Part shown: positions 25,017-34,106 of the stretch, piece by piece | Numbering within the stretch: position 1 is the first letter of the stretch | How the letters are laid out: each line of letters starts with the position of its first letter | Notes under the pieces: model-generated | Told to the model about the DNA's origin: nothing | What the model saw: the letters and a program-made list of their open reading frames with translations, nothing else | The model's database searches: none | Made by a program: the position numbers and the translations under genes | Assembly (NCBI GenBank): GCA_039725955.1 | Contig: CP091033.1 | Location: 62,001-126,000 of the forward strand | DNA from: Sinorhizobium sp. B11 | GTDB lineage: Bacteria > Pseudomonadota > Alphaproteobacteria > Rhizobiales > Rhizobiaceae | DNA: 64,000 nt | Reading direction: 5' to 3'

Positions 25017-25556
25017 ATGAAATGCCTTCTGCTGAATATCCTGCTTTCGATCTCGTTCATGTTGCCACCCTACTTGATTTCCAGGAGCTATGCGCGGGCT
25101 GATGGTTGGGGATGTCAGGTTATCCTGTGCCTTTCCAATCCAGCGGGGTCAACCCAATATGCGGCATGCCGGCCACCGATCCAGAAACTCTGGAATGAGC
25201 TTGCGAAAGGGCGCTCGTTTCCAACGTGCAGCGGTGTCGGCTTTCGGAGCTCGCACCCCGGCTACGAACCCTATTATTGCGATGCGGGCTATCGATTGTC
25301 GGCCAGCTACGGGCCGCGAGGTCAGGAGGCAACCTGTGTCTCGACCTCTCTTCAGCGTGTGAACAGTTCGTTTTGCTCCGAAAATCGCAGCGACGACGAC
25401 AGGGCGAGCGGCTCGGTGTTGTCGTCACGGTGGCGGCGCGAAGGCCGCCAACGTCGATGCATGGGCTATCCGATAGAGCGCCCGAACGTGCGGCCGCAGC
25501 CGCACTATATCGACGTGACCATCGATGGCGTCGGTCAGCAGCGCGTGTGGTACTGA
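25017..25556 (+). CDS. Secreted T4SS-associated hypothetical protein
   Basis: First gene of the virB operon (ribosome binding site GGAGGG). Residues 1-28 form a signal peptide (MKCLLLNILLSISFMLPPYL, cleavage near ARA). The mature part holds at least six Cys, with WGCQVILCLSNPAGSTQYAA and CRPPIQKLWNELAKGRSFPT as the conserved-looking core, so it is likely a disulfide-bonded periplasmic protein. Similar proteins accompany conjugative T4SS loci of rhizobia and related bacteria, but their function is unknown. 179 residues. virB1 starts three bases after its stop. Confidence 0.65.
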   Translation: MKCLLLNILLSISFMLPPYLISRSYARADGWGCQVILCLSNPAGSTQYAACRPPIQKLWNELAKGRSFPTCSGVGFRSSHPGYEPYYCDAGYRLSASYGPRGQEATCVSTSLQRVNSSFCSENRSDDDRASGSVLSSRWRREGRQRRCMGYPIERPNVRPQPHYIDVTIDGVGQQRVWY

Positions 25557-25559
25557 TCC

Positions 25560-26213
25560 ATGGCGGCCGGCTTCTCCGAGATCGCGCAGAGTTGCGCGCC
25601 AATGGTTCAGGTCGAAACCCTGGCGGGCGTCGTCAGTCTCGAGAGCAGGTTTCGTCCGTTCAATATCCGCATCAATAGCGATGAGCCGCTATCTTCGCAG
25701 CCTGCAAGCAAGGCGGAGGCGATCGAGATGGCCACGTCCCTGATGCGCGATCATCAGTATATCCAGATCGGACTTGGAGGTATCGGAATAGAAGAGCTGA
25801 ACGAGCTCAACCTCTCCGTTTCGGACGCCTTCGACCCCTGCCTGAACCTGAAGGCCACCGCGACCCTCCTTGACGGCTATTATCGGCTGGCGGTGCGTGC
25901 CGGCGCCGATCCCGCGCAGGCAGAAAATGTCATGCTGCAGTCTTACTACGGTCGAGACGATCCGACGGTCGGCGCCATGGTTAAATACGACGAGCAGGTC
26001 CGAAAAGAGGCGAAGCGGCTTTCCAAAACCCTCACATCGGTGATCATCGCCGGAACGGACGCGGAAGACGCCCCCCCCGGCCGAACCCGCGAGCAAATGG
26101 CCGAGCCTCCTGCAAATCAAATCTTCCAAGCCGAAGTGCCCGCATCATGGGACGTGTTCAGCTCCCGTCGGCGCTCTTCGATCCTTGTTTTCCAACATGG
26201 CCGATCGGAGTAA
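25560..26213 (+). CDS. virB1: VirB1-like lytic transglycosylase
   Basis: A soluble lytic transglycosylase-type protein that opens peptidoglycan for T4SS assembly. VQVETLAGVVSLESRFRPFN contains the catalytic Glu (SLES), and the domain continues through FDPCLNLKATATLLDGYYRL. It starts MAAGFSEIAQSCAPMVQVET with no signal peptide, unlike Agrobacterium VirB1; this is a known feature of some conjugative homologues. 217 residues. It precedes virB2 in the standard order. The C-terminus is variable. Confidence 0.85.
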   Translation: MAAGFSEIAQSCAPMVQVETLAGVVSLESRFRPFNIRINSDEPLSSQPASKAEAIEMATSLMRDHQYIQIGLGGIGIEELNELNLSVSDAFDPCLNLKATATLLDGYYRLAVRAGADPAQAENVMLQSYYGRDDPTVGAMVKYDEQVRKEAKRLSKTLTSVIIAGTDAEDAPPGRTREQMAEPPANQIFQAEVPASWDVFSSRRRSSILVFQHGRSE

Positions 26214-26218
26214 CACGA

Positions 26219-26518
26219 ATGATTTCCAAAACCCATGTCCGCCCGCTTGTGACCGCCGCCATCATCGCGCTTGCCATCGTCACATGTCTCGTCGAGCCAG
26301 CCTTTGCGCAGTCGGCGGGCATCGAGACCGTGCTGCAAAACATCGTCACGATGCTCACGGGCAATATTGCCAAACTCCTGGCGGTGATCGCGGTGATCAT
26401 CATCAGCATCGCCTGGATGTTCGGCTATATGGACCTACGCCGGGCTGGCTTCTGGATTATCGGCATTGGCGGCATTTTCGGCGCCACCGAGCTCGTCAAC
26501 ACCATCGTGGGCGGCTGA
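26219..26518 (+). CDS. virB2: VirB2 major pilin
   Basis: A 99-residue prepilin. The long signal sequence MISKTHVRPLVTAAIIALAI extends to a probable cleavage after AFA (before QSAGIE), leaving a mature pilin of about 70 residues with two hydrophobic helices (LLAVIAVIIISIAWMFGYMD and FWIIGIGGIFGATELV). It would form the conjugative pilus. The frame is open from 26147, but the ATG at 26219 starts the signal peptide. Confidence 0.9.
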   Translation: MISKTHVRPLVTAAIIALAIVTCLVEPAFAQSAGIETVLQNIVTMLTGNIAKLLAVIAVIIISIAWMFGYMDLRRAGFWIIGIGGIFGATELVNTIVGG

Positions 26519-26524
26519 CGACCA

Positions 26525-26863
26525 ATGGCTAGCGTTCCCACCCTTGAACAGAACACGCTTTTCCTGGCGTGCACGCGTCCGGCGATGATCGCCGGCGTGA
26601 CCATGGAGGCGATGGGCCTCAACATCATGCTGACGACCATTCTCTACATCACCGCTGGGTCGATCGCTTACGCGTTTGTCGGCATTGTCTTCCACGTGAT
26701 CTTCCGGGGGCTTGTCAAACACGACCACAATATGTTCCGCATTCTGATCGCCTGGATTGAGACCCGAGGCCGCACACGCAACGCCTTCTATTGGGGTGGC
26801 GCAACGCTCTCGCCGCTGAGGGTTATTCGGCGCTATGACGAAAGGGATCTCGGCCTTGCCTAA
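26525..26863 (+). CDS. virB3: VirB3 inner-membrane T4SS subunit
   Basis: A 112-residue membrane protein with the VirB3 pattern: LEQNTLFLACTRPAMIAGVT, then two adjacent hydrophobic segments ending VGIVFHVIFRGLVKHDHNMF, and a cytoplasmic tail. VirB3 associates with VirB4 in the inner-membrane complex. Its 3' end overlaps the virB4 start by 29 bases, as is common for this pair, some of which are fused in other systems. Confidence 0.9.
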   Translation: MASVPTLEQNTLFLACTRPAMIAGVTMEAMGLNIMLTTILYITAGSIAYAFVGIVFHVIFRGLVKHDHNMFRILIAWIETRGRTRNAFYWGGATLSPLRVIRRYDERDLGLA

Positions 26864-29222
26864 TATCACAAAATTGCGCGCCCGCGAGCTGGGCCCGGAG
26901 ACCTTCATTCCGTATGTGCGCCACATCGACGAATCAACTGTCGTCCTTGATTCCCGCGCATTGATGACCGTTCTTGTCGTTGAAGGCGTCTCCTTCGAAA
27001 CTGCCGATATCCTTGATCTCGACGGGCTGCATCGAAGTCTGAACACGCTCTATCGCAACATCGCCGACGAACGGCTGGCGCTTTGGACACATGTCATCCG
27101 TCGGCGCGACAACGATTACCCCGGAGGGCAGTTTATCAACCGCTTCTCCAGCGGCCTCAATGCAAAGTATTGCGAGCGAATGCTGCGGGAGGACCTGTTC
27201 CGCAACGACCTATATCTCACGCTTGTTTGGCACCCCAATCGCGATCCTGCGGAAAAAGCCGCCAGTCTCCTGTCGCGCCTGCGCAAGGCGCGCCGGTCCG
27301 GCGTCGAACCCGACGAGACAGCACTAACGCACCTGCGCGACAAGGTCCTGGATGTCACCGCCGGTCTGGAACGCTTTTCGCCGCGCACCCTATCGCTTTA
27401 TGAGCACGGCGGCATCCTATTCTCCGAGCCGAGCGAGTTTTTGCACCAGCTCGTCGGCGGGCGTCGCGAGCGCGTACCTTTGACCGAGGGGCGCATTTCG
27501 TCGGCGATCTATTCCGACCGTGTCTTGTTCGGTCGGGAGACAGTCGAGATCCGCCATGAGGCCGACACCCGCTATGCCGGCATGTTTGGCTTGAAGGAAT
27601 ATCCGGCGACCACGAGATGCGGAATGCTCGACGGCATCCTAACCGCCCCCTTCGAGCTCATGCTGACGCAATCCTTCGCGTTTACATCTAAAGCTGAGGC
27701 CCGCACGATCATGGGCCGCAAGCAAAACCAGATGGTCAGCGCTGGCGACAAGGCGGCCTCCCAAATCGACGAACTCGGCGAGGCCATGGACGACCTCGAA
27801 TCCAACCGTTTTGTCATTGGCGAGCATCACCTTGGTCTGACGGTCTTCGCGCCATCGGTTAGAGAACTGACCGAACATATGGCGAAGGCGAGAGTGTATC
27901 TGACGAGTGGCGGCGCTGTCGTTGCTCGCGAGGATCTCGGTCTCGAGGCTGCCTGGTGGGCGCAACTGCCAGGCAATCTTCGCTATCGCGCGCGATCGGG
28001 CGCGATCACCTCCCGCAATTTTGCAGGGCTTTCTCCCTACCATTCCTACCCAACTGGGCAAAGGGATGGAAACGAATGGGGACCGGCGGTCGCCATGCTG
28101 AAGACGGCTTCGGGCTCGCCATTCTACTTCAACTTTCACTACAGTGACCTTGGGAACACCTTTGTCTGCGGACCGTCGGGCACCGGCAAGACCGTTCTCC
28201 TTAACTTCATGCTCTCTCAGCTCGAGAAGCATGATCCCTACGTAGTGTTCTTCGACAAGGACCGGGGGGCCGATTTGTTTGTTCGCGCCGCTGGCGGTAC
28301 TTATCTGTCGCTCCGCAACGGCCTGTCTACCGGTTGCGCACCGCTGAAGGCGCTAGAGCTGACGGCCGAGAACAAGATTTTTCTCACGCGCTGGATCGCC
28401 AAGCTGGTGGGAGCGGCGACGCGGGAATGGGGTGTCACCGAGCTGCGCGACATCACCGCAGCCGTCGAAGGTCTGGCGGACCTTCCCGTCGAGCGCCGCT
28501 CCATCGGCGCTCTGCGGACCTTCATGAACAACACTGATCCCGAAGGTATTGCTTCGCGGCTGCGCCGGTGGGAAAGGGGAGGGCCGCTCGGCTGGGTCTT
28601 CGACAACGATTTGGACGACATCGGTATCGGCGCCAAGTTTATCGGCTACGACATGACGAACTTCCTCGACAACGAGGAAATCCGCACGCCCCTGATGGCC
28701 TACCTGTTCTATCGGATCGAGCAGCTGATCGACGGGCGCCGGATCATCATCGTCATCGATGAGTTCTGGAAGGCATTGCAGGATGAGGGCTTCCGTGATC
28801 TTGCGCAGAACAAACTGAAGACGATCCGCAAGCAGAACGGTCTTCTGCTGTTTGCGACTCAGAGCCCGCGCGACGCCATTGTCTCGCCGATCGCCCACAC
28901 CATTATCGAGCAATGCCCGACGCAGGTCTTCCTGCCCAATCCGCGCGGTGACCGCGTCGACTATGTCGACGGGTTTAAGCTGACGGATCGGGAGTTCGAG
29001 CTGATCGCCCGCGAACTATCGGTGGAAAGCCGGCGCTTCATCGTCAAGCAGGGGCACAACAGCGTCGTTGCGGAGCTCAACCTCAATGGCTTCGACGACG
29101 AGCTGGCGATCCTGTCGGGCCGAACGGCAAATGTAGAACTCGCCGACTCAATCCGCGCCGAGCTCGGCGAAAGACATGAAGACTGGCTGTCCGTGTTTCA
29201 GGAGCGAAGGAGAAGAGCATGA
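26835..29222 (+). CDS. virB4: VirB4 T4SS ATPase
   Basis: The 795-residue energising ATPase of the secretion channel. An N-terminal CagE/TrbE/VirB domain is followed by the P-loop GPSGTGKT (446-453) and Walker B in IIIVIDEFWKAL; TIRKQNGLLLFATQSPRDAI is the conserved downstream motif. The start at 26835 overlaps virB3, and its stop overlaps the virB5 start (ATGA). It is full length, with no frameshift seen. Confidence 0.95.
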   Translation: MTKGISALPNITKLRARELGPETFIPYVRHIDESTVVLDSRALMTVLVVEGVSFETADILDLDGLHRSLNTLYRNIADERLALWTHVIRRRDNDYPGGQFINRFSSGLNAKYCERMLREDLFRNDLYLTLVWHPNRDPAEKAASLLSRLRKARRSGVEPDETALTHLRDKVLDVTAGLERFSPRTLSLYEHGGILFSEPSEFLHQLVGGRRERVPLTEGRISSAIYSDRVLFGRETVEIRHEADTRYAGMFGLKEYPATTRCGMLDGILTAPFELMLTQSFAFTSKAEARTIMGRKQNQMVSAGDKAASQIDELGEAMDDLESNRFVIGEHHLGLTVFAPSVRELTEHMAKARVYLTSGGAVVAREDLGLEAAWWAQLPGNLRYRARSGAITSRNFAGLSPYHSYPTGQRDGNEWGPAVAMLKTASGSPFYFNFHYSDLGNTFVCGPSGTGKTVLLNFMLSQLEKHDPYVVFFDKDRGADLFVRAAGGTYLSLRNGLSTGCAPLKALELTAENKIFLTRWIAKLVGAATREWGVTELRDITAAVEGLADLPVERRSIGALRTFMNNTDPEGIASRLRRWERGGPLGWVFDNDLDDIGIGAKFIGYDMTNFLDNEEIRTPLMAYLFYRIEQLIDGRRIIIVIDEFWKALQDEGFRDLAQNKLKTIRKQNGLLLFATQSPRDAIVSPIAHTIIEQCPTQVFLPNPRGDRVDYVDGFKLTDREFELIARELSVESRRFIVKQGHNSVVAELNLNGFDDELAILSGRTANVELADSIRAELGERHEDWLSVFQERRRRA

Positions 29223-29920
29223 TCCGCAAAGAGATGACTTGCCACGTTCTATTGACGGCGGCGTTGCTTGCATCAGTCATTACCGCGCGAGCTCAGGGCA
29301 TTCCCGTCATCGACGAGACTTCAATTGCCAAACAGATTGAGAGCATCACCCAGCTCAAGTCCCAGCTCGATGCGCTGAACCAGCAGATTTCCGAGGCACA
29401 GCAGCTTTATAGCTCACTCAACAAGATCACCAACATGGCCGATGTCGCCACCGTCCTGAACGATCCATCGATCCGCAAGGCGCTCCCTCAAGACTTCTAT
29501 GCCATCGAAAGCTTGTTCAAGGGATCGTTAAGCGGCGTCTTCAGCGAATCCGCATCGAAATTCCTCCAGGGCAATTCGACCTATCGCACCAGCGCGAACG
29601 ATTTCTACGCTCAGGAGCTTTCCCGCATGCAGAACCAAAACGCGGGGCAGATGAGCCTGGGCCAGCAGATCTATGATGCTGCCACCAAGCGCATCGATGG
29701 CATTGACCAGCTACGCCAGAAGATTTCGAGCGCCGCCGACGCCAAGGACATCGCCGATCTGCAGGCCCGCCTGCAGGCGGAAACCGCCTTCCTGCAGAGC
29801 GATGTGCTGCGCATGCAAGGACTACGGATGGTCCAGCAGGCTCAAGTCCAGGTCGCCGACCAACGCAAGGCCGAAGACTGGCGCCAGCGTATGGACACAA
29901 TGGGAGCTGCGCTTAAATGA
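29219..29920 (+). CDS. virB5: VirB5 minor pilin
   Basis: A 233-residue exported protein with signal peptide (LLTAALLASVITARAQG) followed by a long helical, Gln-rich domain: SITQLKSQLDALNQQISEAQ and later helical repeats. VirB5 proteins sit at the pilus tip and assist adhesion. Its stop overlaps the next start (ATGA). Confidence 0.88.
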   Translation: MIRKEMTCHVLLTAALLASVITARAQGIPVIDETSIAKQIESITQLKSQLDALNQQISEAQQLYSSLNKITNMADVATVLNDPSIRKALPQDFYAIESLFKGSLSGVFSESASKFLQGNSTYRTSANDFYAQELSRMQNQNAGQMSLGQQIYDAATKRIDGIDQLRQKISSAADAKDIADLQARLQAETAFLQSDVLRMQGLRMVQQAQVQVADQRKAEDWRQRMDTMGAALK

Positions 29921-30153
29921 ATATGGTGGCTTTAGTCGCGCGGGCGTTTTTCCTGCCTTCATGCTCTTCGGAAGCGGTAAAGATCCATACCATCGCTGAG
30001 CTGGTAGCCGATCCCGCGCCGATGACAAGAATTATCGCAGAATGGGGCAACACAGCTGTGCGACACGCCCGACCGCCGAAGCGCCAAGGCGGCCGACGGC
30101 AAACTGCCTTTCGAGCGCATCCGCAAGTCGCTCGGAGGCTGGCTGATGTATGA
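29917..30153 (+). pseudogene. eexN: EexN-like entry-exclusion lipoprotein, frameshifted
   Basis: The start is coupled to virB5 (ATGA). The N-terminus is a lipoprotein signal (MNMVALVARAFFLPSCSSEA, lipidation at Cys16), followed by ELVADPAPMTRIIAEWGN as in EexN proteins, which block entry of a second related plasmid. After about base 30055 the frame becomes implausible, whereas another frame gives the expected end: LCDTPDRRSAKAADGKLPFE then RIRKSLGGW. That second frame has no stop and runs in register into virB6. The gene is therefore split by a frameshift, and its own stop before virB6 is missing. Entry exclusion is probably lost. Confidence 0.65.
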
Positions 30154-31078
30154 GGTGTTCAGCTTCGTCGACGGCCAGTTCAAGGCACCGCTCGAGAACT
30201 TCATTTCTTCCGGCACTTCGAACATTGCCAATTGGGCTAGCGGTCCACTGACAGCGGCGCTGACACTGTATGTCGTGCTCTACGGCTACCTCGTGCTGCG
30301 CGGCTCCCTGCAGGAACCGATCCTTGAATTCGCCTTTCGCGCAATGAAGCTTGCGATCATCGTCATGCTGGTGAGGAACGCCAGCGACTATCAGACTTAT
30401 GTGACGAATATCTTCTTCGACGCGCTACCGCGTGAGTTATCGCAGGCGCTGAACTCTGGGACGGCGCCGAGCGCATCGACCTTCGATAGTCTGCTTGATA
30501 AGGGGCAAAAATGCGCTTACGAGATCTGGTCGCGCGGCTCATGGCCGGTCGATATTGTGACTGGTGTCGGTGGAATGCTGGTAATCGGCGCGAGTTTCCT
30601 TGTGGCGGCCATCGGCTACATCGTCTCGCTCTATGCGCGACTGGCGCTCGCCATCGTGCTGGCGATCGGTCCGATCTTCATCGCGCTCGCCATGTTTCAA
30701 TCGACACGCCGCTTTACCGAATCCTGGATCGGTCAGCTTGCGAATTTTGTGATCCTCCAGGTCTTGGTCGTTGCGATCGGCTCGCTGCTCATCACCTGCA
30801 TCGACACGACCTTTACCGCCATCGAGGGTTACAGCGACGTGCTGATGCGGCCGATCGCGCTTTGCGCCATCTGCATCGCCGCTCTCTACGTCTTTTATCA
30901 ATTGCCCGGGATCGCGTCGGCTCTCGCCGCCGGCGGCGCATCCCTGACCTACGGCTATGGTGCAGCACGAGACGCGCATGAAAGCACACTCGCCTGGTCT
31001 GCCTCGCACACCGTCATGGCCATCGGCCGCGGAACCCGCGCCGTCGGCCGCCGGCTCACCCCGAACCGGACGGAATGA
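30146..31078 (+). CDS. virB6: VirB6 polytopic T4SS channel protein
   Basis: 310 residues with several hydrophobic segments, for example TAALTLYVVLYGYLVLRGSL, MLVIGASFLVAAIGYIVSLY and LALAIVLAIGPIFIALAMF, characteristic of the TrbL/VirB6 family. It forms part of the inner-membrane translocation path. The start is an ATG in the context GGAGGCTGGCTG. It directly follows the broken eexN gene, the usual place for it. Confidence 0.9.
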   Translation: MYEVFSFVDGQFKAPLENFISSGTSNIANWASGPLTAALTLYVVLYGYLVLRGSLQEPILEFAFRAMKLAIIVMLVRNASDYQTYVTNIFFDALPRELSQALNSGTAPSASTFDSLLDKGQKCAYEIWSRGSWPVDIVTGVGGMLVIGASFLVAAIGYIVSLYARLALAIVLAIGPIFIALAMFQSTRRFTESWIGQLANFVILQVLVVAIGSLLITCIDTTFTAIEGYSDVLMRPIALCAICIAALYVFYQLPGIASALAAGGASLTYGYGAARDAHESTLAWSASHTVMAIGRGTRAVGRRLTPNRTE

Positions 31079-31114
31079 CTGACTCGATATCAGAAACTGG
31101 ACAGGTATTTCTGA

Positions 31115-31390
31115 ATGCCCCGTGTGCTTCTGTTGCTTTTCCTGACCGCAAGCCTCGTAGGCTGCGGATCGATCATCCACCCTCTTCCCAAATGTGACGG
31201 CTATTCCCGGCGCCCGTTGAACCGGTCGATGTGGCAATGGGAGGGCGACAGCAATCAGTCGACCACCGGGGCCGGCACCGAGCCGACAAGCAGGGCTGCC
31301 TCCCTGGTGGAGGAACCCGCCTCTGTGACGCCCGCCGCCTTTGCACAGTTCGATGTCGCCGGCTCATATCGACCCTGCGAGGCCCAATGA
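31115..31390 (+). CDS. virB7: VirB7-like lipoprotein
   Basis: A 91-residue lipoprotein with signal and lipobox LLLFLTASLVGCGS (lipidated Cys17). The segment HPLPKCDGYSRRPLNRSMWQ and WEGDS is typical of VirB7 homologues of this T4SS group; the tail is Ala/Thr-rich. In the core complex VirB7 anchors VirB9 at the outer membrane. It is longer than Agrobacterium VirB7 (55 aa). Its stop lies immediately before virB8. Confidence 0.75.
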   Translation: MPRVLLLLFLTASLVGCGSIIHPLPKCDGYSRRPLNRSMWQWEGDSNQSTTGAGTEPTSRAASLVEEPASVTPAAFAQFDVAGSYRPCEAQ

Positions 31391-31391
31391 C

Positions 31392-32063
31392 ATGGTGAAC
31401 ACTGACAGTCTTAAAAGCTATTTCGAGAAGGCTCGCCGGTTCGATCAGGACCGGTTGATCCAGGTCGAGCGCTCCGCCCGCATCGCGTGGTTCGTTGCGA
31501 CTTGCGCCAGCATCATCGCCGCCGTCTCCGTCTTCGCCATCGCCGGGCTCACGCCATTAAAGACGGTCGAACCCTTCGTCGTGCGCGTCGACAAGTCGAC
31601 GGGCATCGTTGATGTGGTTTCCGCACTGACCTCGACTGCCGGCACCTATGACGAGGCGGTGACGAAGTATTTCGCGGCCAAATATGTTCGCTCTCGCGAA
31701 GGCTTTGTGTCAAGCGAGGCGGAAGACAACTTCCGGACCGTGGCACTCCTGTCGACGCAGCCTGAGCAGACTCGTTTCGCCGCCACGTACCGCGGCAGCA
31801 ATCCGGATTCCCCGCAGAATATCTATGGCCGAAGCGCGACATCGCGGATCAACGTCGTCTCGATCTCGCTGATCAACGCGAAGGTGGCATCAGTCCGCTA
31901 TATGCGCACGGTCACGCGCGGTGAGGAAGTGCGCACCACGCATTGGGTGGCAACGCTCACCTTTTCCTACGTTAACGCTCCGATGTCGTCCACTGATCGG
32001 CTGGTCAACCCTCTGGGTTTCGTCGTCAGCGACTATCGCGCCGATGCGGAGGCAATCAATTGA
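31392..32063 (+). CDS. virB8: VirB8 inner-membrane assembly factor
   Basis: 223 residues: a short cytoplasmic N-terminus (SLKSYFEKARRFDQDRLIQV), one membrane segment (AWFVATCASIIAAVSVFAIA), then the periplasmic NTF2-like domain with PLKTVEPFVVRVDKSTGIVD and the conserved NP of LVNPLGFVVSDYRAD. The open frame begins at 31341 within virB7, but the ATG at 31392 matches family starts. The stop overlaps the TTG start of virB9. Confidence 0.92.
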   Translation: MVNTDSLKSYFEKARRFDQDRLIQVERSARIAWFVATCASIIAAVSVFAIAGLTPLKTVEPFVVRVDKSTGIVDVVSALTSTAGTYDEAVTKYFAAKYVRSREGFVSSEAEDNFRTVALLSTQPEQTRFAATYRGSNPDSPQNIYGRSATSRINVVSISLINAKVASVRYMRTVTRGEEVRTTHWVATLTFSYVNAPMSSTDRLVNPLGFVVSDYRADAEAIN

Positions 32064-32917
32064 ATTCTCGTTTTTTCATGCTGTTGGCTCTTGCCGCTGG
32101 GCTGTCGTCGTCCGCCTTCGCTCTCGACATCCCGCGCGGGTCGTCGCAGGACAGTCGCATCCGCTTCGTCGATTACCAGCCCTATAACATCACGAAAATT
32201 GTCGGGACGCTGAGGTCGTCGGTGCAGATCGAGTTTGCCGCCGATGAGGAGATCGCCCATGTCGCGCTTGGCAACAGTGTGGCATGGGAAGTCGCGCCAG
32301 CGGGAAATATCCTTTTTCTCAAGCCACGCGAAAACCAGCCGGTGACCAATATTTCGGTCGTGACGACCAGACGGGACGGCTCGACCCGCAGTTATCAGAT
32401 GGAACTGACCGTTCGCGATGGCACCGTGGAGGCCGGACAGAACACCTATTTCTACGTTAAGTATCGCTACCCGGCCGACGAGGCCGAGCGGCGCCGGCTC
32501 AACGCCGCCGCGCGCGCGCAAGCGAAACAAGCCGGCGACGCAGATCGCGTTCTTGCGCTGCATGAGGCGTATGGTCCACGAAACTGGCGCTACTCCGCTC
32601 AGGGTAGCGGGGCGCTAGAGCCGCAAGCGGTCTACGATAATGGAAAAGTCACGACCTTCGCCTTTGTCGGAAACCAGGAAATGCCGGCGATTTACGTCGA
32701 GAACTCCGATGGTTCCGAAAGCCTAGTCCCGAAATCCGTCGCTGGCAATCTTGTGATAGTCCACGCGATCAGCCGTAAGTTCATTCTGCGTCGCGGCGGC
32801 GACGTACATTGCGTCTTCAGCGAGGCCTACGACCGCGTTGGCATCAACCCAGAAACGAACACGACGTCACCGTCAGTCGAGCGCGTTGTCAAGACGGCGT
32901 CTGGCGAAGCGCAATAG
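32060..32917 (+). CDS. virB9: VirB9 outer-membrane core complex protein
   Basis: 285 residues with signal peptide (FFMLLALAAGLSSSAFA, cleaved before LDIPRG). The N-terminal VirB9 domain includes RIRFVDYQPYNITKI, and the C-terminal CagX domain includes NWRYSAQGSGALEPQAVYDN and GKVTTFAFVGNQEMPAIYVE. The start is TTG at 32060, coupled to the virB8 stop (TTGA), so translation may depend on upstream ribosomes. It forms the core channel with VirB7 and VirB10. Confidence 0.93.
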   Translation: MNSRFFMLLALAAGLSSSAFALDIPRGSSQDSRIRFVDYQPYNITKIVGTLRSSVQIEFAADEEIAHVALGNSVAWEVAPAGNILFLKPRENQPVTNISVVTTRRDGSTRSYQMELTVRDGTVEAGQNTYFYVKYRYPADEAERRRLNAAARAQAKQAGDADRVLALHEAYGPRNWRYSAQGSGALEPQAVYDNGKVTTFAFVGNQEMPAIYVENSDGSESLVPKSVAGNLVIVHAISRKFILRRGGDVHCVFSEAYDRVGINPETNTTSPSVERVVKTASGEAQ

Positions 32918-32925
32918 GAGGTGGC

Positions 32926-34098
32926 ATGGCCGAGGAAGAAATCACCCAGATTCCCGGCGAGCGCGCCGAGACGTCGACCGGCCGCCGGCGCGACAACAAT
33001 CCGGTTTTGAAACGTGGCGTGGTCGCCGTGGCGATCGTTGCCTTTGTCGCCTTCGCTCTGTGGACTATGCGCGCAAACAATACCCCGGCGGATGGCGTGC
33101 CGGAGCGGGTCGTCATCCGCCAGACGACGGATTTCGAACCGGCTAAGGAGCCGGTGCAACCGGTGACGACGCCAACCGAGGTCCAACTCCCAACACCAGT
33201 CCTCACCGAAATGGTGCCAACTGATGGTGACGAGCTGCTCGACGCCGCACGTCGCGCGCCGGTCATGGCCTATGGTGCCGAGAAAACGCCAACCGGCAGG
33301 CGGCAGGAGGACGGTGCCACTACCGACCTAGACTCCAAGTACGTTTCGCTCGGGACCGAGCCAACCAGTCTTGCCGGGCAGACGGAGAACGAGGAGCAAA
33401 GGTTCAACCGGATGATGGCACCGACACAGTTGCAGGGGGCACGCGCTGGCACGCTCGGAAACCGTGACTTCATCGTCGCGATGGGGACGTCAATCTCATG
33501 CGTGCTGGAAACGGCGTTGTCCTCTGTCCAGCCCGGCTTCACTAGTTGTCTCATTAACCGCGATGTCCTGTCGGACAACGGTCGTGTCGTGCTGATGGAA
33601 AAGGGTACGCAGGTTGTCGGGGAATATCGCGGCGGTCTTCGCCGCGGGCAAAAGCGGCTCTTCGTGCTCTGGACCCGGGCAAAGACGCCGAAGGGCGTGA
33701 TCATAACACTCGCCTCTCCGGCAACCGACCCGCTTGGACGAGGCGGCGTAGACGGCTACGTCGACACGCACTGGTGGGAGCGGTTCGGGAGCGCCATCCT
33801 GTTATCCATCGTCGCCGATGCCAGTTCATACGCGAACGGTCGATTGCAGGACAGCAATGTCGAGGCACAGAATACAACGGACGCGGGGCAGCAGGCCGCC
33901 GCGATCGCAGTGGAGCAGTCCATCAATATTCCGCCGACGCTCGAGAAGGTACAGGGCGAACTCGTTTCTATCTTTGTGGCGCGCGATCTCGACTTCTCAA
34001 CCGTCTACCGGCTCCGCGTCACCGAACCTCGCAACCGTATCTACGACCGTGCCGTGCTGGGCGATTTCCGCTTGGGCTCAAACTTGGTCACGAAGTAG
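32926..34098 (+). CDS. virB10: VirB10 core complex protein
   Basis: A 390-residue protein spanning both membranes. It has a short cytoplasmic tail, a membrane segment (VVAVAIVAFVAFALWTMRA), a Pro-rich periplasmic linker, and the C-terminal TrbI/VirB10 domain (GNRDFIVAMGTSISCVLETA to RVVLMEKGTQVVGEYRGGL, and the antenna region ERFGSAILLSIVADASSYA). AGGAGG precedes the ATG at 32926. It is complete. Confidence 0.93.
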   Translation: MAEEEITQIPGERAETSTGRRRDNNPVLKRGVVAVAIVAFVAFALWTMRANNTPADGVPERVVIRQTTDFEPAKEPVQPVTTPTEVQLPTPVLTEMVPTDGDELLDAARRAPVMAYGAEKTPTGRRQEDGATTDLDSKYVSLGTEPTSLAGQTENEEQRFNRMMAPTQLQGARAGTLGNRDFIVAMGTSISCVLETALSSVQPGFTSCLINRDVLSDNGRVVLMEKGTQVVGEYRGGLRRGQKRLFVLWTRAKTPKGVIITLASPATDPLGRGGVDGYVDTHWWERFGSAILLSIVADASSYANGRLQDSNVEAQNTTDAGQQAAAIAVEQSINIPPTLEKVQGELVSIFVARDLDFSTVYRLRVTEPRNRIYDRAVLGDFRLGSNLVTK

Positions 34099-34106
34099 AG
34101 GACGCG

